A DNA stretch of 38,133 nucleotides from Leptotrichia sp. oral taxon 215 str. W9775 (GCF_000469505.1 NZ_KI272826.1:1-38133), one strand, 5' to 3'; positions 1-9,053 are shown, counted from the first letter of the stretch. A program made the numbers and translations. The notes: generated by a model from the sequence alone, not told the origin.

Positions 1-2581
1 CAGCAGTTCCACTATTAGCAACAACATTCCAAGCTGTAGTATCTTTAATTTTCTGTACTCCGGCAGGATCCAGATTATCTAATTTTTTTGTTGCCGCATT
101 ATCTATTTTATCCTTAACATCTTGCTTAAGTTCCATTGTAATTGTGTTTCCTGCAGCAGTTGATGTTAAGTATGTTCCATCCCCTTTTACAGTAAGTGTC
201 TGGTCATGAAGACGTACATCTGCTCCTCCAGAAGTAGTATTTCCTGCTATTTTAAGGTTTGTAGACTTTAACTGAGCTACGTTTACTGCATCAGTATCTT
301 CCTTACCTGCAGCAACTCCTGTAATTTGACGAGTTTTATTTGCACCGTCTCCAACAGATACTGCTGCCATATTAGCAGTTTTAGCAGTTCCTGCAAGTCC
401 TGAGTAAACATTTGAACGGCCATCAGCCATATCAAATCCTGTTACACCTGCAGCTGTAGTTGCTTTAGATTCACTTCCAAGAGCAACTCCGTTTGCTACA
501 GTTGCACTTGAATCTTTACCTATAGCAACTGCATTAGTTCCTGCTGAACCTACACTTGCTTTTGTACCAAATGCGATAGAACTTTCAGCCTGTGCTTTTG
601 CGTTTGCACCTATTGCTGTAGCTCTAGCCGCTGTTGCCTGAGTATTGTCTCCTCTTCCTTGTTCCAATGTAGCTGTGTTGGCATTTGTAATACCCCCGAT
701 TGCGATAGCCTGTTCGTGAGTAGCGTCAGAAGCGGCTCCGACTGCGATACTTCCTCCTAATCCACCATCAGCTGTAGAACCACCTCTTGCTGCAACCCCT
801 AAAGCAACTGATCCTGTTGATATTGTGGAAGATTGTCTACCACTACTTATAGAGTTATCTCCTTTTGCGTATGCTCCTACACCTGTTGCGATAGATGAAG
901 TTCCTTCAGCATTAGAAAAGTAACCTAAAGCAAGACTCAGGTTTTTAGAACGGGCTCCTACCCCCATACTCATTCCCTGATAATCAGAGTATGAATTTGC
1001 CCCTATTGCAATACCTTGTGTTCCGACATAACTTGGATCAGCATAGATATTGTTTTGTGCAAGGCTAGTACCCATGTATGTACTGTTATCATCATTTTTA
1101 TAACGGCCAATTGTTGAACCGGAATTGTTTGTAGTATTATCAACTTTAGCTTCGTGTCCTATTGCTACTGAACCTTCTGAATTAGTACTTGCCTTATTAC
1201 CGATTACAACACTGTTTTTACCAGTTTTTGTCCATTGGGTAGGTGCACCTGAATTCATAACCTGTTCCGTAGTTTTTGCCCCATTACCTACAACAACAGC
1301 ATTTTCTGATGTAACAGTTGCACTAGCGTTTGGTCCTATAGCTATTGAGTTTGTAGCTAAAGCTCCTTTATTATCTGCGTTTCCTGTTTCTGTAGAATTT
1401 ATTGATACGTATTTAAATCTGTCCTGTAAAGTTTGAGCTACTGAATATAACTGCGATCCGTTTATCGCATCAGTAGATGTTGCACTGATGTTACCTGCCG
1501 CAACATTTTTAATTTGACGGTTAAATGTACCATTTTTACCTATTGAAACAACATCTCCAACTTTTGTACCGCTTCCACCGGCGAAATTGTTATATGTAAC
1601 TCCGTTTATTGTTACGGAAGTTTCCTGTGTACCTGTAGCATTAGCTGTAGTTGCCCCTCCTCCAATAGCAACAGAGTTGTCAAGATCAGCTACTGCACCT
1701 GTCCCTACAGCTGTTGCATTTACTTTGTTAGCCTTGGACATAGTACCGATAGCAAGTGATAAATCCCCTGATATTGATTTAACACCAAGGGCTACTGCAC
1801 CACTTCCTGATTTTGTTGCATTAAAACTTGTAATATCCCCAGGTGCCACTCCAGCCAGATCACTCATTGCTGTTGAAAGGCTAGCGGTTTTCGAACCTGA
1901 ACCTAATGTATACGTTACTGATTTAGCAGCAGCTTTTTGAAGATCATCTCCCCCTATTGCTATGGATGAATGTCCTTCAGCTATAGTATCTCCCCCTATT
2001 GCTATAGATTGATCCCCTTTTGCCCAGGCTCCTCCACTGTCACCGTATTTACGAGCACCTGCATCTCTTGTTGTTCCACTTCCTCCTATTGCTATTCCTT
2101 GAGATGTATGAACTGAGGTATTATTATCATCTCCAACCATGGCATTTGCACCAATAATTACATTATAACCTCTTGTTTTACTAGCAGTATTAGGTAGTGT
2201 TTTGGCATTTAGTCCTTGATTGTATAAACCTGCCCCTGCTCCGATGGCAACATCAGACTCTCTGAGAGCTGTAGCATTTTCTCCTATTGCTACAGCTTTG
2301 TTATAACCTGTAAAAGAACCTTTACCTGTTGCGATAGCACTCATACCATTTGCAATGGCAGCATCACCACAGGCTATTGCATCAGTACCTGGTGCACTTC
2401 CTAGAGTTGTAGGATTTCCTGTAGTTACCCCGGTAACTCTAACTGTACAAACATTTCCTCCATACAGTTTCTTATCTTCTGTCGTTATTGTTCCTGCAGC
2501 TACTGCAGCTGCCAGAAAACATAATTTATTTTTAAATTTTCCCTTTTGTGTTTTTCTTTCTTCTTTCTTCTTTCTACTCAT
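1..2581 (-). CDS. Trimeric autotransporter adhesin (YadA-like), 5' part, runs off the window
   Basis: The reverse strand is open from an ATG at 2581 to the window edge (about 860 codons). The start follows GGAG at 2587-2590. After a basic N-terminus and a short hydrophobic stretch (CFLAAAVAAGTI), the protein consists of many YadA-type head repeats of the AIAIG / SVALG pattern, the left-handed beta-roll of trimeric adhesins. Two neck motifs are readable. The first is near residues 350-380 (DAINGSQLYSVA) and the second near 743-773 (DTDAVNVAQLKS). The last visible part, with LKQDVKDKIDNA and TTAWNVVANSGTA, looks like the beginning of a stalk or second passenger segment. The C-terminal membrane anchor lies outside the window. 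Known for the family: trimeric surface proteins that bind host matrix or cells and self-export through the outer membrane. The ligand cannot be predicted here. Confidence in the family is very high. Confidence 0.95.
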   Translation of the reverse strand, partial: MSRKKKEERKTQKGKFKNKLCFLAAAVAAGTITTEDKKLYGGNVCTVRVTGVTTGNPTTLGSAPGTDAIACGDAAIANGMSAIATGKGSFTGYNKAVAIGENATALRESDVAIGAGAGLYNQGLNAKTLPNTASKTRGYNVIIGANAMVGDDNNTSVHTSQGIAIGGSGTTRDAGARKYGDSGGAWAKGDQSIAIGGDTIAEGHSSIAIGGDDLQKAAAKSVTYTLGSGSKTASLSTAMSDLAGVAPGDITSFNATKSGSGAVALGVKSISGDLSLAIGTMSKANKVNATAVGTGAVADLDNSVAIGGGATTANATGTQETSVTINGVTYNNFAGGSGTKVGDVVSIGKNGTFNRQIKNVAAGNISATSTDAINGSQLYSVAQTLQDRFKYVSINSTETGNADNKGALATNSIAIGPNASATVTSENAVVVGNGAKTTEQVMNSGAPTQWTKTGKNSVVIGNKASTNSEGSVAIGHEAKVDNTTNNSGSTIGRYKNDDNSTYMGTSLAQNNIYADPSYVGTQGIAIGANSYSDYQGMSMGVGARSKNLSLALGYFSNAEGTSSIATGVGAYAKGDNSISSGRQSSTISTGSVALGVAARGGSTADGGLGGSIAVGAASDATHEQAIAIGGITNANTATLEQGRGDNTQATAARATAIGANAKAQAESSIAFGTKASVGSAGTNAVAIGKDSSATVANGVALGSESKATTAAGVTGFDMADGRSNVYSGLAGTAKTANMAAVSVGDGANKTRQITGVAAGKEDTDAVNVAQLKSTNLKIAGNTTSGGADVRLHDQTLTVKGDGTYLTSTAAGNTITMELKQDVKDKIDNAATKKLDNLDPAGVQKIKDTTAWNVVANSGTA

Positions 2582-2621
2582 TATATCTCCTTATTCTCAA
2601 TTATTTTTCGTTTTATTGTAC

Positions 2622-2650
2622 ATTGTATCAAATAAGTAACAAAAATACAA
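2622..2650 (-). promoter_or_regulatory. Probable promoter of the adhesin gene
   Basis: Read on the minus strand, TTGTAT (plus positions 2645-2650) and TACAAT (2622-2627) are separated by exactly 17 bp. They sit about 40 bp upstream of the adhesin start codon. The match to a housekeeping sigma promoter is good, but it is a sequence match only. Confidence 0.55.
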
Positions 2651-3021
2651 GAAAATTCTTAAGTTATTCTTTGCACAAAATTTTTGATGTTTGAATTTTA
2701 TACTTATAAACTTTCTTTAACCTAGTAATCAAGATAATTAAGAAAAATAGCGTTTGATATTACAAATGTTTTTTAATATGGTTGTGTAACTTTAGAAAAA
2801 TTAAAATACTTTGTTATTTTTGATTTAAATGGAGTATTTTTTTATTATTGATAAATTAAAGAAAATCATTGTATATTGAAAAATATTATAGGTAATTTGA
2901 AAGTTTAGAATAGAAAAAGAGTTTTTTATTTTAAAAATGATGTTATTAGTTAATATTTAATTAATGAATGTTAACAAATTGTGAAAAAAAACTTTGCAAA
3001 GCCTTATAACATAAGTGAAGA

Positions 3022-3144
3022 AGTTGTCTCATGTGCAGGAACAAATTCACTGACATAAATAACAAATTTTAAAAAAATTCTTTCGTATCTGTTAAGATAT
3101 GAAATGTCTATAAATAGTGAAAATTCCTGCCTTGTGGGACAACT
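3022..3144. repeat. MITE-like inverted-repeat element between gpmA and the adhesin gene
   Basis: The ends at 3022-3041 and 3124-3144 are imperfect inverted repeats. Both read inward as AGTTGTC(T/C)CA...CAGGAA, with the outer 7 bp and the inner 6 bp exact. The roughly 82 bp between them is AT-rich and non-coding. The layout fits a small non-autonomous transposable element or a long hairpin at the 3' end of the gpmA transcript. No clear target-site duplication was found. The rest of the 655-bp gap (2582-3236) holds the adhesin promoter and AT-rich sequence in which I see no gene. Confidence 0.4.
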
Positions 3145-3236
3145 CCCATAATTTATGTTTTATACGAGTAAAAATTTAGTAAACGAAAGGATATATTGTA
3201 TCCATATTTTCATTATTTTTAGATAGTTTCCTGATT

Positions 3237-3926
3237 TTAAAATAATTCAGGTGCAGAAACTATTTCAAGCTTTTCATTAATTTCAAAAATTAAAGGCTTT
3301 CCTGTAGGAAGATTTAACTCCAGTATTTTTTTATTGTCAATTTTCAGCAGATACTGGATTAAAGCCCTTAGACTGTTTCCGTGAGCGGCTACAATTACAT
3401 TTTTCCCTTTTTCTATTTCCTTTGAGATATGTGAATCCCAATATGGCAGTACTCTGTGAATTGTATCTTTCAGGCTTTCCCCTCTAGGACATTCATCAGC
3501 AGGGATATCTTTATATCTTTCCTGGAATAGTGGATAGTTTTCCTTGTCATCGGTGCTTATCTGTGGAGGAGCCACATCAAAACTTCTTCTCCATATGTGA
3601 ACCTGTTCATCCCCATATTTTTTTGCAGTTTCAGCCTTGTTCAGCCCCTGCAGTGCCCCGTAATGTCTTTCGTTAAGTCTCCAAGTCTTATAAACAGGGA
3701 TATATAGCTGGTCAATTTCTTCAAGTATGTAGTTCAAGGTTTTGATGGCCCTCTTCTGAAAGGATGTAAAGGCAACATCAAAAACATATCCGAGTTCCTT
3801 CAAAGATTTTCCTGCGGCTTTTGCTTCATTTATCCCTTTTTCAGTCAGGTCGACATCAACCCATCCGGTAAATCTGTTCTGAAGATTCCATTCGCTTTCT
3901 CCATGTCTTACAAGTACTAATTTCAT
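3237..3926 (-). CDS. gpmA: 2,3-bisphosphoglycerate-dependent phosphoglycerate mutase
   Basis: This 229-residue cytosolic enzyme interconverts 3-phosphoglycerate and 2-phosphoglycerate in glycolysis. The phosphohistidine motif LVRHGESEWN places the catalytic histidine at residue 8. The family signature FTGWVDVDLTEKG follows, then WRLNERHYGALQGLNK with the general acid Glu, and the second active-site histidine in AAHGNSLRAL at residue 182. Length and motif order match the dimeric GpmA type rather than the CobC type found later in this window. The start is preceded by a strong GGAGGT. It is transcribed away from hemC and towards the adhesin gene, and has no functional link to the cobalamin genes. 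No anomalies were seen. Confidence 0.97.
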   Translation of the reverse strand: MKLVLVRHGESEWNLQNRFTGWVDVDLTEKGINEAKAAGKSLKELGYVFDVAFTSFQKRAIKTLNYILEEIDQLYIPVYKTWRLNERHYGALQGLNKAETAKKYGDEQVHIWRRSFDVAPPQISTDDKENYPLFQERYKDIPADECPRGESLKDTIHRVLPYWDSHISKEIEKGKNVIVAAHGNSLRALIQYLLKIDNKKILELNLPTGKPLIFEINEKLEIVSAPELF

Positions 3927-3982
3927 AAAATTACCTCCTGTGTGTAAAAATTAATTGTAACAGATATTCTCCATACAATTTT

Positions 3983-3988
3983 ATTATA
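3983..3988 (-). promoter_or_regulatory. Possible -10 element of gpmA
   Basis: A perfect TATAAT on the minus strand lies about 57 bp upstream of the gpmA start codon. No good -35 hexamer is present, so this is tentative. Confidence 0.35.
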
Positions 3989-4042
3989 TACCTATCAGAT
4001 AAAAAAATAAAGGAATAAAGTAAAAATCTTAAATAAATATGG

Positions 4043-4048
4043 TATAAT
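4043..4048 (+). promoter_or_regulatory. Probable -10 element of the hemC operon
   Basis: A perfect TATAAT, in the context GGTATAATGC, lies about 100 bp upstream of hemC in the divergent gpmA-hemC gap. The -35 region is weak (GTAAAA at 17 bp), which may point to an activator or simply to a weak promoter. The implied leader is about 95 nt. I see no cobalamin riboswitch in it. Confidence 0.45.
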
Positions 4049-4149
4049 GCTTAAAGCATCAGTTATTTCGGAAGGGAAGACCTGGAACAGATAAAAATCC
4101 GTAATAACTGTTATACAGAAAAATTACTGAAGGAATTGGATGAAGATAG

Positions 4150-5097
4150 ATGAAAACAAATGAAATAGTAATTGGAACAAGAGGGAGCATTCTGGCCCTC
4201 GTACAGGCAGAAAAAGTACAGAAAATGCTGACTGAAAAATATGAAGAATTAAGAAAAAGAGATGATTTTAAAGGGATAAAAGGATTTGACAGGGATTTAC
4301 CGTTAAATGTAAGTCTTGAAGTTATAACCACAACAGGAGATAAAAATCTGAAAAACTTTTCTGAAATGAAAAAGGCGGTACAGAAGGAACTTTTTGTAAA
4401 GGAAATAGAAAAGGAAATGATCGAAGGGAAGGTGGATCTGGCGGTACACTCCTTAAAGGATATGCCACTTCGTACTCCTGAAGGCCTTTTAAATGCATGT
4501 TTTCCTTTGAGGGAAGATAACAGGGATGTGCTTATTTCAAGAAACGGGTTAAAGTTAAGTGAATTGCCTGAAAATTCCGTGGTTGGAACTGGAAGTGCAA
4601 GAAGGGAAAAGGAAATACTGAATTTAAGAAAGGATGTCCAGGTAAAACCTATCCGTGGAAATATTCATACGAGACTGAAAAAACTTGATGACGGAGAGTA
4701 TGATGCAATAGTTCTTGCGGCCGCAGGGATGAAAAGGGCAAAACTTGAAGACAGAATAACAGAATATTTTGATATTGATACATTTATGCCTGCACCTGGT
4801 CAGGGAATACTGTGTATACAGTGCAGGGAAAATGATGAAAGGATAAGGGCTCTGCTTGAAATAATAAATGACAGCGAAGTTACCCTCATGTGTCAGGTTG
4901 AAAGGGAATTTTCCAGAATATTCAATGGAGGATGCCACACACCGATAGGATGTTCTTCTGCCATTGAAGGAAGTACATTGAAACTGAAGGGCATGTACAG
5001 TAAGGACGGGAAAAGAATATTTAAGAAGGTGGAAGGTGACAAAAATAAGGCAGGGGAACTTGCAGAAAAATTAGCCGGGGAGATAAGAAATGAATAA
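4150..5097 (+). CDS. hemC: Hydroxymethylbilane synthase (porphobilinogen deaminase)
   Basis: HemC polymerises four porphobilinogens into hydroxymethylbilane, the linear precursor of all tetrapyrroles. The 315-residue protein begins with the typical IGTRGSILALVQAEKV. It carries the conserved VHSLKDMP and GTGSARREKEILNLR segments, RGNIHTRLKKL, and the cofactor-binding cysteine in FNGGCHTPIG (Cys262), which anchors the dipyrromethane primer. There is an insertion of about 15 residues near 35-50 (RKRDDFKGIKGFDRDLPL) compared with the compact E. coli form. It is the first gene of the run and overlaps the next gene by 8 bp, so the two are translationally coupled. Downstream partners imply that its product flows into cobalamin. 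The identification is secure. Confidence 0.97.
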   Translation: MKTNEIVIGTRGSILALVQAEKVQKMLTEKYEELRKRDDFKGIKGFDRDLPLNVSLEVITTTGDKNLKNFSEMKKAVQKELFVKEIEKEMIEGKVDLAVHSLKDMPLRTPEGLLNACFPLREDNRDVLISRNGLKLSELPENSVVGTGSARREKEILNLRKDVQVKPIRGNIHTRLKKLDDGEYDAIVLAAAGMKRAKLEDRITEYFDIDTFMPAPGQGILCIQCRENDERIRALLEIINDSEVTLMCQVEREFSRIFNGGCHTPIGCSSAIEGSTLKLKGMYSKDGKRIFKKVEGDKNKAGELAEKLAGEIRNE

Positions 5098-6586
5098 TAG
5101 AGGAAAAGTTTACATTGCAGGAGCAGGATGTGGAAATGAAGGGCTTATAACAGTGAAGCTTAAAAGTGTAATGGAAAAGGCTGAATGCATAATTTACGAC
5201 AGGCTTGTAAATGAAAGCATACTGCAATATATGAAACCTGATGCGGAGCTTATTTACATGGGAAAGGAAAATGTAGAAGGTGGAGAACTTCAGAAAAAGA
5301 TAAATGAAATAATAGTGGAAAAAAGCAGGGAAGGACTGACTGTATTAAGGCTTAAAGGTGGAGATCCCTTTGTATTTGGGCGTGGTGGGGAAGAAATAGA
5401 AGCCCTTATAGCAGAAAATATAGATTTTGAAGTAATTCCCGGAATAAGTTCGGCAATTGCTGTTCCTGCCTATGCTGGAATACCTGTAACACACAGGGGG
5501 ATAAACACTTCCTTTCATGTATTTACAGGGCATATGAAAAAAGATGGAATTGAGCATGACTACGAAACTGTTGCAAAACTGGAAGGAACTCTGGTTTTTC
5601 TAATGGGACTTGGAAATCTTGAAAAAATCACGGAAAATCTTATAAAACATGGAAAAATGCATGAAACTCCGGTGGCAGTTATAAAAAATGGAACAACTGC
5701 AAAACAGGAAACATACACGGGAACATTGGGAACAATAGCAGGGATTGTAAGAGAAAATAATGTTAAAGCGCCGGTTATAATAATAATTGGTGAAGTGGTA
5801 AATTTAAGGGAAAAAATGAAATGGTTTGAAAATATGCCGTTATTTGGTAAAAATATACTGGTTACGAGAAATAGGGATAAACAGGAGGAAATTACAAGTA
5901 AAATAATTGAGTTTGGAGGTCAGGCCATAAATATTCCTTTTATAAATATAGAATATCTTGATTTTGAAATGCCGGATCTTTCAAAATACAGCACACTTCT
6001 GTTTAACAGCCTAAATTCAGTAATCGGATTTATGAGGAAAATAAAGGATATGAGGGTGCTGGGACACTTAAAAATAGGTGTTGTAGGGAAAAAAACAGAT
6101 GAGGAAATGAAAAAATACAGGATAATTCCGGATTTCTATCCAAAAGAATATACAGTGGAAAAACTTGCCGCTGAAAGTGTAAACTTTACAGAAGAAGGAG
6201 AGAATATATTGTTTATAGTATCTAACCTGTCTCCTGTAAATGAAGAAAAATATACGGAATTATATAAAAGAAATTATGACAAACTTGTGGTGTATAATAC
6301 GCATAAACTGAAAATTGACAGTGAAAAGGCAAAAAAATATGTAAAGGAAAGTGATATACTGATGTTTCTGAGTTCATCAACTTTTGAATCTTTTGCTGAC
6401 AGCATTCACTTAAGTGAAAACGATGAAATGAAGGAAATGCTAAGCAAAAAAATACTTGCATCAATAGGTCCTGTAACAACAAAAACTATAGAAAAATATG
6501 GACTGAAAGTGGAAATAGAAGCAGAAGAGTATACTGAAAACGGACTTCTTCGGGCAATTCTTGATAAAACTGCTTCGGAAAAATAA
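5090..6586 (+). CDS. cobA-hemD: Fused uroporphyrinogen-III C-methyltransferase / uroporphyrinogen-III synthase
   Basis: This 498-residue bifunctional protein has an N-terminal half (about 1-245) that is a SAM-dependent uroporphyrinogen-III methyltransferase. Visible are the N-terminal KVYIAGAGCGNEGLITVK loop, LRLKGGDPFVFGRGGEE, PGISSAIAVPAYAGIPVTHRG and PVAVIKNGTTAKQ. The C-terminal half, from about residue 254 (GKNILVTRNRDKQ), is a HemD-type synthase that closes and inverts ring D. It is weakly conserved, as is normal for that family, with the late SSSTFESF and SIGPVTTKTIEKYGL segments typical of it. Together the two domains turn hydroxymethylbilane into precorrin-2. Such fusions are known in clostridia and related anaerobes. 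The gene overlaps hemC by 8 bp. Confidence 0.95.
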   Translation: MNNRGKVYIAGAGCGNEGLITVKLKSVMEKAECIIYDRLVNESILQYMKPDAELIYMGKENVEGGELQKKINEIIVEKSREGLTVLRLKGGDPFVFGRGGEEIEALIAENIDFEVIPGISSAIAVPAYAGIPVTHRGINTSFHVFTGHMKKDGIEHDYETVAKLEGTLVFLMGLGNLEKITENLIKHGKMHETPVAVIKNGTTAKQETYTGTLGTIAGIVRENNVKAPVIIIIGEVVNLREKMKWFENMPLFGKNILVTRNRDKQEEITSKIIEFGGQAINIPFINIEYLDFEMPDLSKYSTLLFNSLNSVIGFMRKIKDMRVLGHLKIGVVGKKTDEEMKKYRIIPDFYPKEYTVEKLAAESVNFTEEGENILFIVSNLSPVNEEKYTELYKRNYDKLVVYNTHKLKIDSEKAKKYVKESDILMFLSSSTFESFADSIHLSENDEMKEMLSKKILASIGPVTTKTIEKYGLKVEIEAEEYTENGLLRAILDKTASEK

Positions 6587-6628
6587 AATATATGAGAATT
6601 TTCAGTTTATTTTCATTTTAAAATGGTA

Positions 6629-6634
6629 TATAAT
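6629..6634 (+). promoter_or_regulatory. Probable -10 element upstream of the small exported protein
   Basis: TATAAT, in the context GGTATATAATG, lies about 37 bp upstream of the 6671 start codon, inside the gap after cobA-hemD. The -35 region is poor. It suggests the exported protein can be transcribed independently of the heme genes. Confidence 0.45.
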
Positions 6635-6670
6635 GTATACACAAAATAAAAAAGGAAGAAGGAATAACAG

Positions 6671-7216
6671 ATGAGAAAAGTACTTTTAGTAACAGCAATA
6701 CTAGCAGTATCAGTTTTAGGAATGTCAGCAACAACATCAGCCGGATATGTAAATAAGGCAGCAGGAAAAGCATCAGTTGCAACAGGGAAAATATCAGAAA
6801 AAACAGCTGAGGCAACAGCTTTAAATTTTATTAATATTTATTACAGTAATTTACGAAATCAAATAGATGACAGTAAATGGTTTGAAGCACAGCCACTTAC
6901 CAATAATTTTAAAAAAGCATATAAAAATCAGGAAAGAGCTATAGAAATATCGGAGCAGATTTTATCTGGGAAAAAAGTAAGTAAAGCAGACCAGGAATTT
7001 TCCAGAAAATATTCAGTAGACTATACTCCAATATTTGGTGCAAGAATATTTTATTTAGATGAAAATTCGGTTTTTGTAGTGAAATCATACAATCAGAAAA
7101 CAGGAATTGTTACTCTGAAGGATGAAAAAACAGAAATAGAACTACCTGTAAAAGTAGTGAATGTTAAAGGAAAATGGTTAATAGAAGGAGCAGGGACTGT
7201 AAATATTTCCGAATAG
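6671..7216 (+). CDS. Small exported protein of unknown function
   Basis: I do not recognise this 181-residue protein. It has a clear Sec signal peptide: MRKVLLVTAILAVSVLGMSA, with likely cleavage after the ATTSA region near residue 24. The mature part starts with a lysine/alanine-rich stretch (about 25-50) and continues as a compact domain. That domain has an aromatic helix (ALNFINIYYSNLRNQI) and two beta-rich segments (ARIFYLDENSVFVVKSYN and the C-terminal VVNVKGKWLIEG). The order helix, then sheets ending in a K-W-I/L strand recalls NTF2/SnoaL-like lipocalin-sized domains, but this is only a visual impression. There is no lipobox. It has its own -10 element and is closed by a hairpin at 7239-7264, so it looks like a separate unit sitting inside the cobalamin run. 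A role in cobalamin biology is not supported. Confidence 0.75.
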   Translation: MRKVLLVTAILAVSVLGMSATTSAGYVNKAAGKASVATGKISEKTAEATALNFINIYYSNLRNQIDDSKWFEAQPLTNNFKKAYKNQERAIEISEQILSGKKVSKADQEFSRKYSVDYTPIFGARIFYLDENSVFVVKSYNQKTGIVTLKDEKTEIELPVKVVNVKGKWLIEGAGTVNISE

Positions 7217-7238
7217 AAAAATAGAATAAATATAATGG

Positions 7239-7264
7239 TATGAGAGCTTGAAATTGCTCTCATA
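7239..7264 (+). terminator. Probable terminator after the exported protein
   Basis: A perfect 9-bp stem TATGAGAGC / GCTCTCATA (7239-7247 and 7256-7264) encloses an 8-nt loop and is followed by a weak U-rich stretch. It separates the exported-protein gene from cobT. Confidence 0.6.
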
Positions 7265-7314
7265 TTTAGTTACAATATAAATTAAATAGAGTATTAAAGG
7301 AAGAAGGGATTTCT

Positions 7315-8385
7315 TTGCGTTATTCAAAAATTCTGGATGAAACAATAAAAAATATAGTGCCTGCCAGCAGGGAAAGAATGGCAGAAAAGGAAAGGGAACT
7401 GAATTCTCTCCTGAAGACACCGAAAGGCCTTGGAAAGCTTGAAAATCTGGCAATACAGCTTGAAGGAATAAAGAAGGATTACAGGCCTGAAAAGAAAATA
7501 GTCGTTGTAATGGCTGCAGATAATGGAGTGGAAAGGGAAAAAGTCAGTAAATCAAAGAGAATTATTACCCAATATGTGGTAGAAGCCATGCTGCAGGGGA
7601 AATCCTCCATAAATGCCCTTGGAAAGACATTTGGAGCAGATATTGAGGTAGTTGACCTTGGAATAGATGAAACTGCTGACCCGGAAGGGAAAATAAGTCT
7701 CGAAGGAATTATAAAAAGGAAACTTATGGAGACAGGAACTCATAATATAGCCGAAGGACCAGCAATGGCTTATGATACAGCTGTAAAGGCTATTGAAACA
7801 GGAATAGAAATAGCCGATATTTTTGCTGAAAAGGGATATAATCTTTTTGCCACAGGAGAAATGGGAATAGGAAATACCACTACAAGCAGTGCGGTACTGA
7901 AGGTTCTTACTGATCTGCCGCTGGATGATATTACAGGATACGGGAGCGGAATAGATGACAGAACTCTTGAGCATAAAAAAAATGTTATAAGGAAAGCGAT
8001 TGATGTGAATAATGGTAAAGAAAAAATAGATGTTTCTGATGCGGCTGATGTACTGTCAAAGGTTGGAGGACTTGATATTGCAGGAATGGCAGGGGTATAC
8101 CTTGGATGTGCAAAAAACAGTATTCCAGTTGTAATAGACGGATTTATTTCATCAGTGGCGGCATTATGTGCATACAGGCTATGTAGAAATGTGAAAGACT
8201 ATATGATTCCTTCACATATGAGTGAAGAGCCTGGAATGAAGTACATTATAAAGGAACTGGGAATGGAGCCATTTCTTGCTATGAATATGAAACTGGGGGA
8301 AGGAACAGGAGCTGTAATGATGTTTCCTGTAATAGAAGCTGCATGTAATATAACCCGTACAGTTAGAAAATATCCTGAAGTGTAG
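7315..8385 (+). CDS. cobT: Nicotinate-nucleotide--dimethylbenzimidazole phosphoribosyltransferase
   Basis: CobT transfers ribose-phosphate from nicotinate mononucleotide to a lower-ligand base such as dimethylbenzimidazole, giving alpha-ribazole phosphate. Family motifs in order: LKTPKGLGKLENLA (substrate loop), VVMAADNGVEREKVS, the central GEMGIGNTTTSSAVL, then VGGLDIAGMAGVYL and PSHMSEEPGM. Near the end, LGEGTGAVM contains the probable catalytic glutamate (residue 329). The length of 356 equals the usual size. The start is a TTG at 7315, chosen because GGAAGAAGGGA lies just upstream; the first in-frame ATG is 19 codons later and would cut into the conserved N-terminus. The gene opens a run with cobC, cbiJ, pncB and cobS. 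No base-making gene (bluB, bza) is visible, so the actual lower ligand is unknown. Confidence 0.96.
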   Translation: MRYSKILDETIKNIVPASRERMAEKERELNSLLKTPKGLGKLENLAIQLEGIKKDYRPEKKIVVVMAADNGVEREKVSKSKRIITQYVVEAMLQGKSSINALGKTFGADIEVVDLGIDETADPEGKISLEGIIKRKLMETGTHNIAEGPAMAYDTAVKAIETGIEIADIFAEKGYNLFATGEMGIGNTTTSSAVLKVLTDLPLDDITGYGSGIDDRTLEHKKNVIRKAIDVNNGKEKIDVSDAADVLSKVGGLDIAGMAGVYLGCAKNSIPVVIDGFISSVAALCAYRLCRNVKDYMIPSHMSEEPGMKYIIKELGMEPFLAMNMKLGEGTGAVMMFPVIEAACNITRTVRKYPEV

Positions 8386-8405
8386 AAAGAAAGGGAAGTA
8401 AAAAA

Positions 8406-9053
8406 ATGAATGGGAATTGTAATAATAAAAATGATAAAGTACTGAAATTATACATTGTAAGACACGGGGAAACAGAATGGAATGTAATTAAAAGGTTTCA
8501 GGGACAGCTGAATACACCATTAACGGAAAAGGGAATGGAGAAATTAAGGAAAACAGGGAAAAAGCTGGAGAATGTTTTATTTGATGAGGTTTATACAAGT
8601 GAACTGGGAAGAACTGTAGCATCTGCCGAAATAATTTTAAATGAAAACAGAGGATATAAGAATAAAAAACGGGAACTGCAAAAGCTTGCCGAATTAAATG
8701 AAGTTTATTTTGGAGTGTGGCAGGGATTGACTTATGAGGAAGTTTTCCTGAAATATCCTGAAGAAGGGAACAATTATTTCTATAATGTGAAAAATTATAA
8801 GGCTGAAAATGTGGAGGCTGAAAAGCTGGAGGATGCTCTGGAGAGATTTTTAAAAGGGATAAATAAAATACTTGATAGCCATGAATCAGGAAATATACTT
8901 GTAGTAACTCACGGAACAGTATTTGAGATGTTTATGAATTATGTGGCAAATGACAGTATATTTGATATTGATGAAAGAACTCTTATGGGTAACGGAGATT
9001 ATAAGGTTTTCAGTTATAAAGATGGAAAATTTCAGGAGGAAATGGATAAATGA
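8406..9053 (+). CDS. cobC: Alpha-ribazole phosphatase-like histidine phosphatase
   Basis: This 215-residue member of the histidine phosphatase superfamily has the RHG motif LYIVRHGETEWN (phosphohistidine His20) followed by QGQLNTPLTEKG. The acid-base region is LAELNEVYFGVWQGLTYEEV, and the second histidine is in VVTHGTVFEMF. In the cobalamin pathway CobC removes the 5'-phosphate of alpha-ribazole phosphate or of adenosylcobalamin phosphate. Sequence alone does not separate CobC from other small phosphatases of this family. Placement directly after cobT and a 4-bp ATGA overlap with cbiJ decide the call. It is clearly distinct from the glycolytic gpmA at the left end. Confidence 0.85.
   Translation: MNGNCNNKNDKVLKLYIVRHGETEWNVIKRFQGQLNTPLTEKGMEKLRKTGKKLENVLFDEVYTSELGRTVASAEIILNENRGYKNKKRELQKLAELNEVYFGVWQGLTYEEVFLKYPEEGNNYFYNVKNYKAENVEAEKLEDALERFLKGINKILDSHESGNILVVTHGTVFEMFMNYVANDSIFDIDERTLMGNGDYKVFSYKDGKFQEEMDK

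Noticed and set aside
1125..2639. Plus-strand open frames across the left end
   Set aside because: They are mirror images of the repeat-rich adhesin on the minus strand; they have no ribosome sites and read as hydrophobic nonsense.
8406..9053. Second glycolytic phosphoglycerate mutase
   Set aside because: It lacks the GpmA-specific segments (FTGWVDVDL, WRLNERHYG) and sits between cobT and cbiJ with overlap, which fits CobC.
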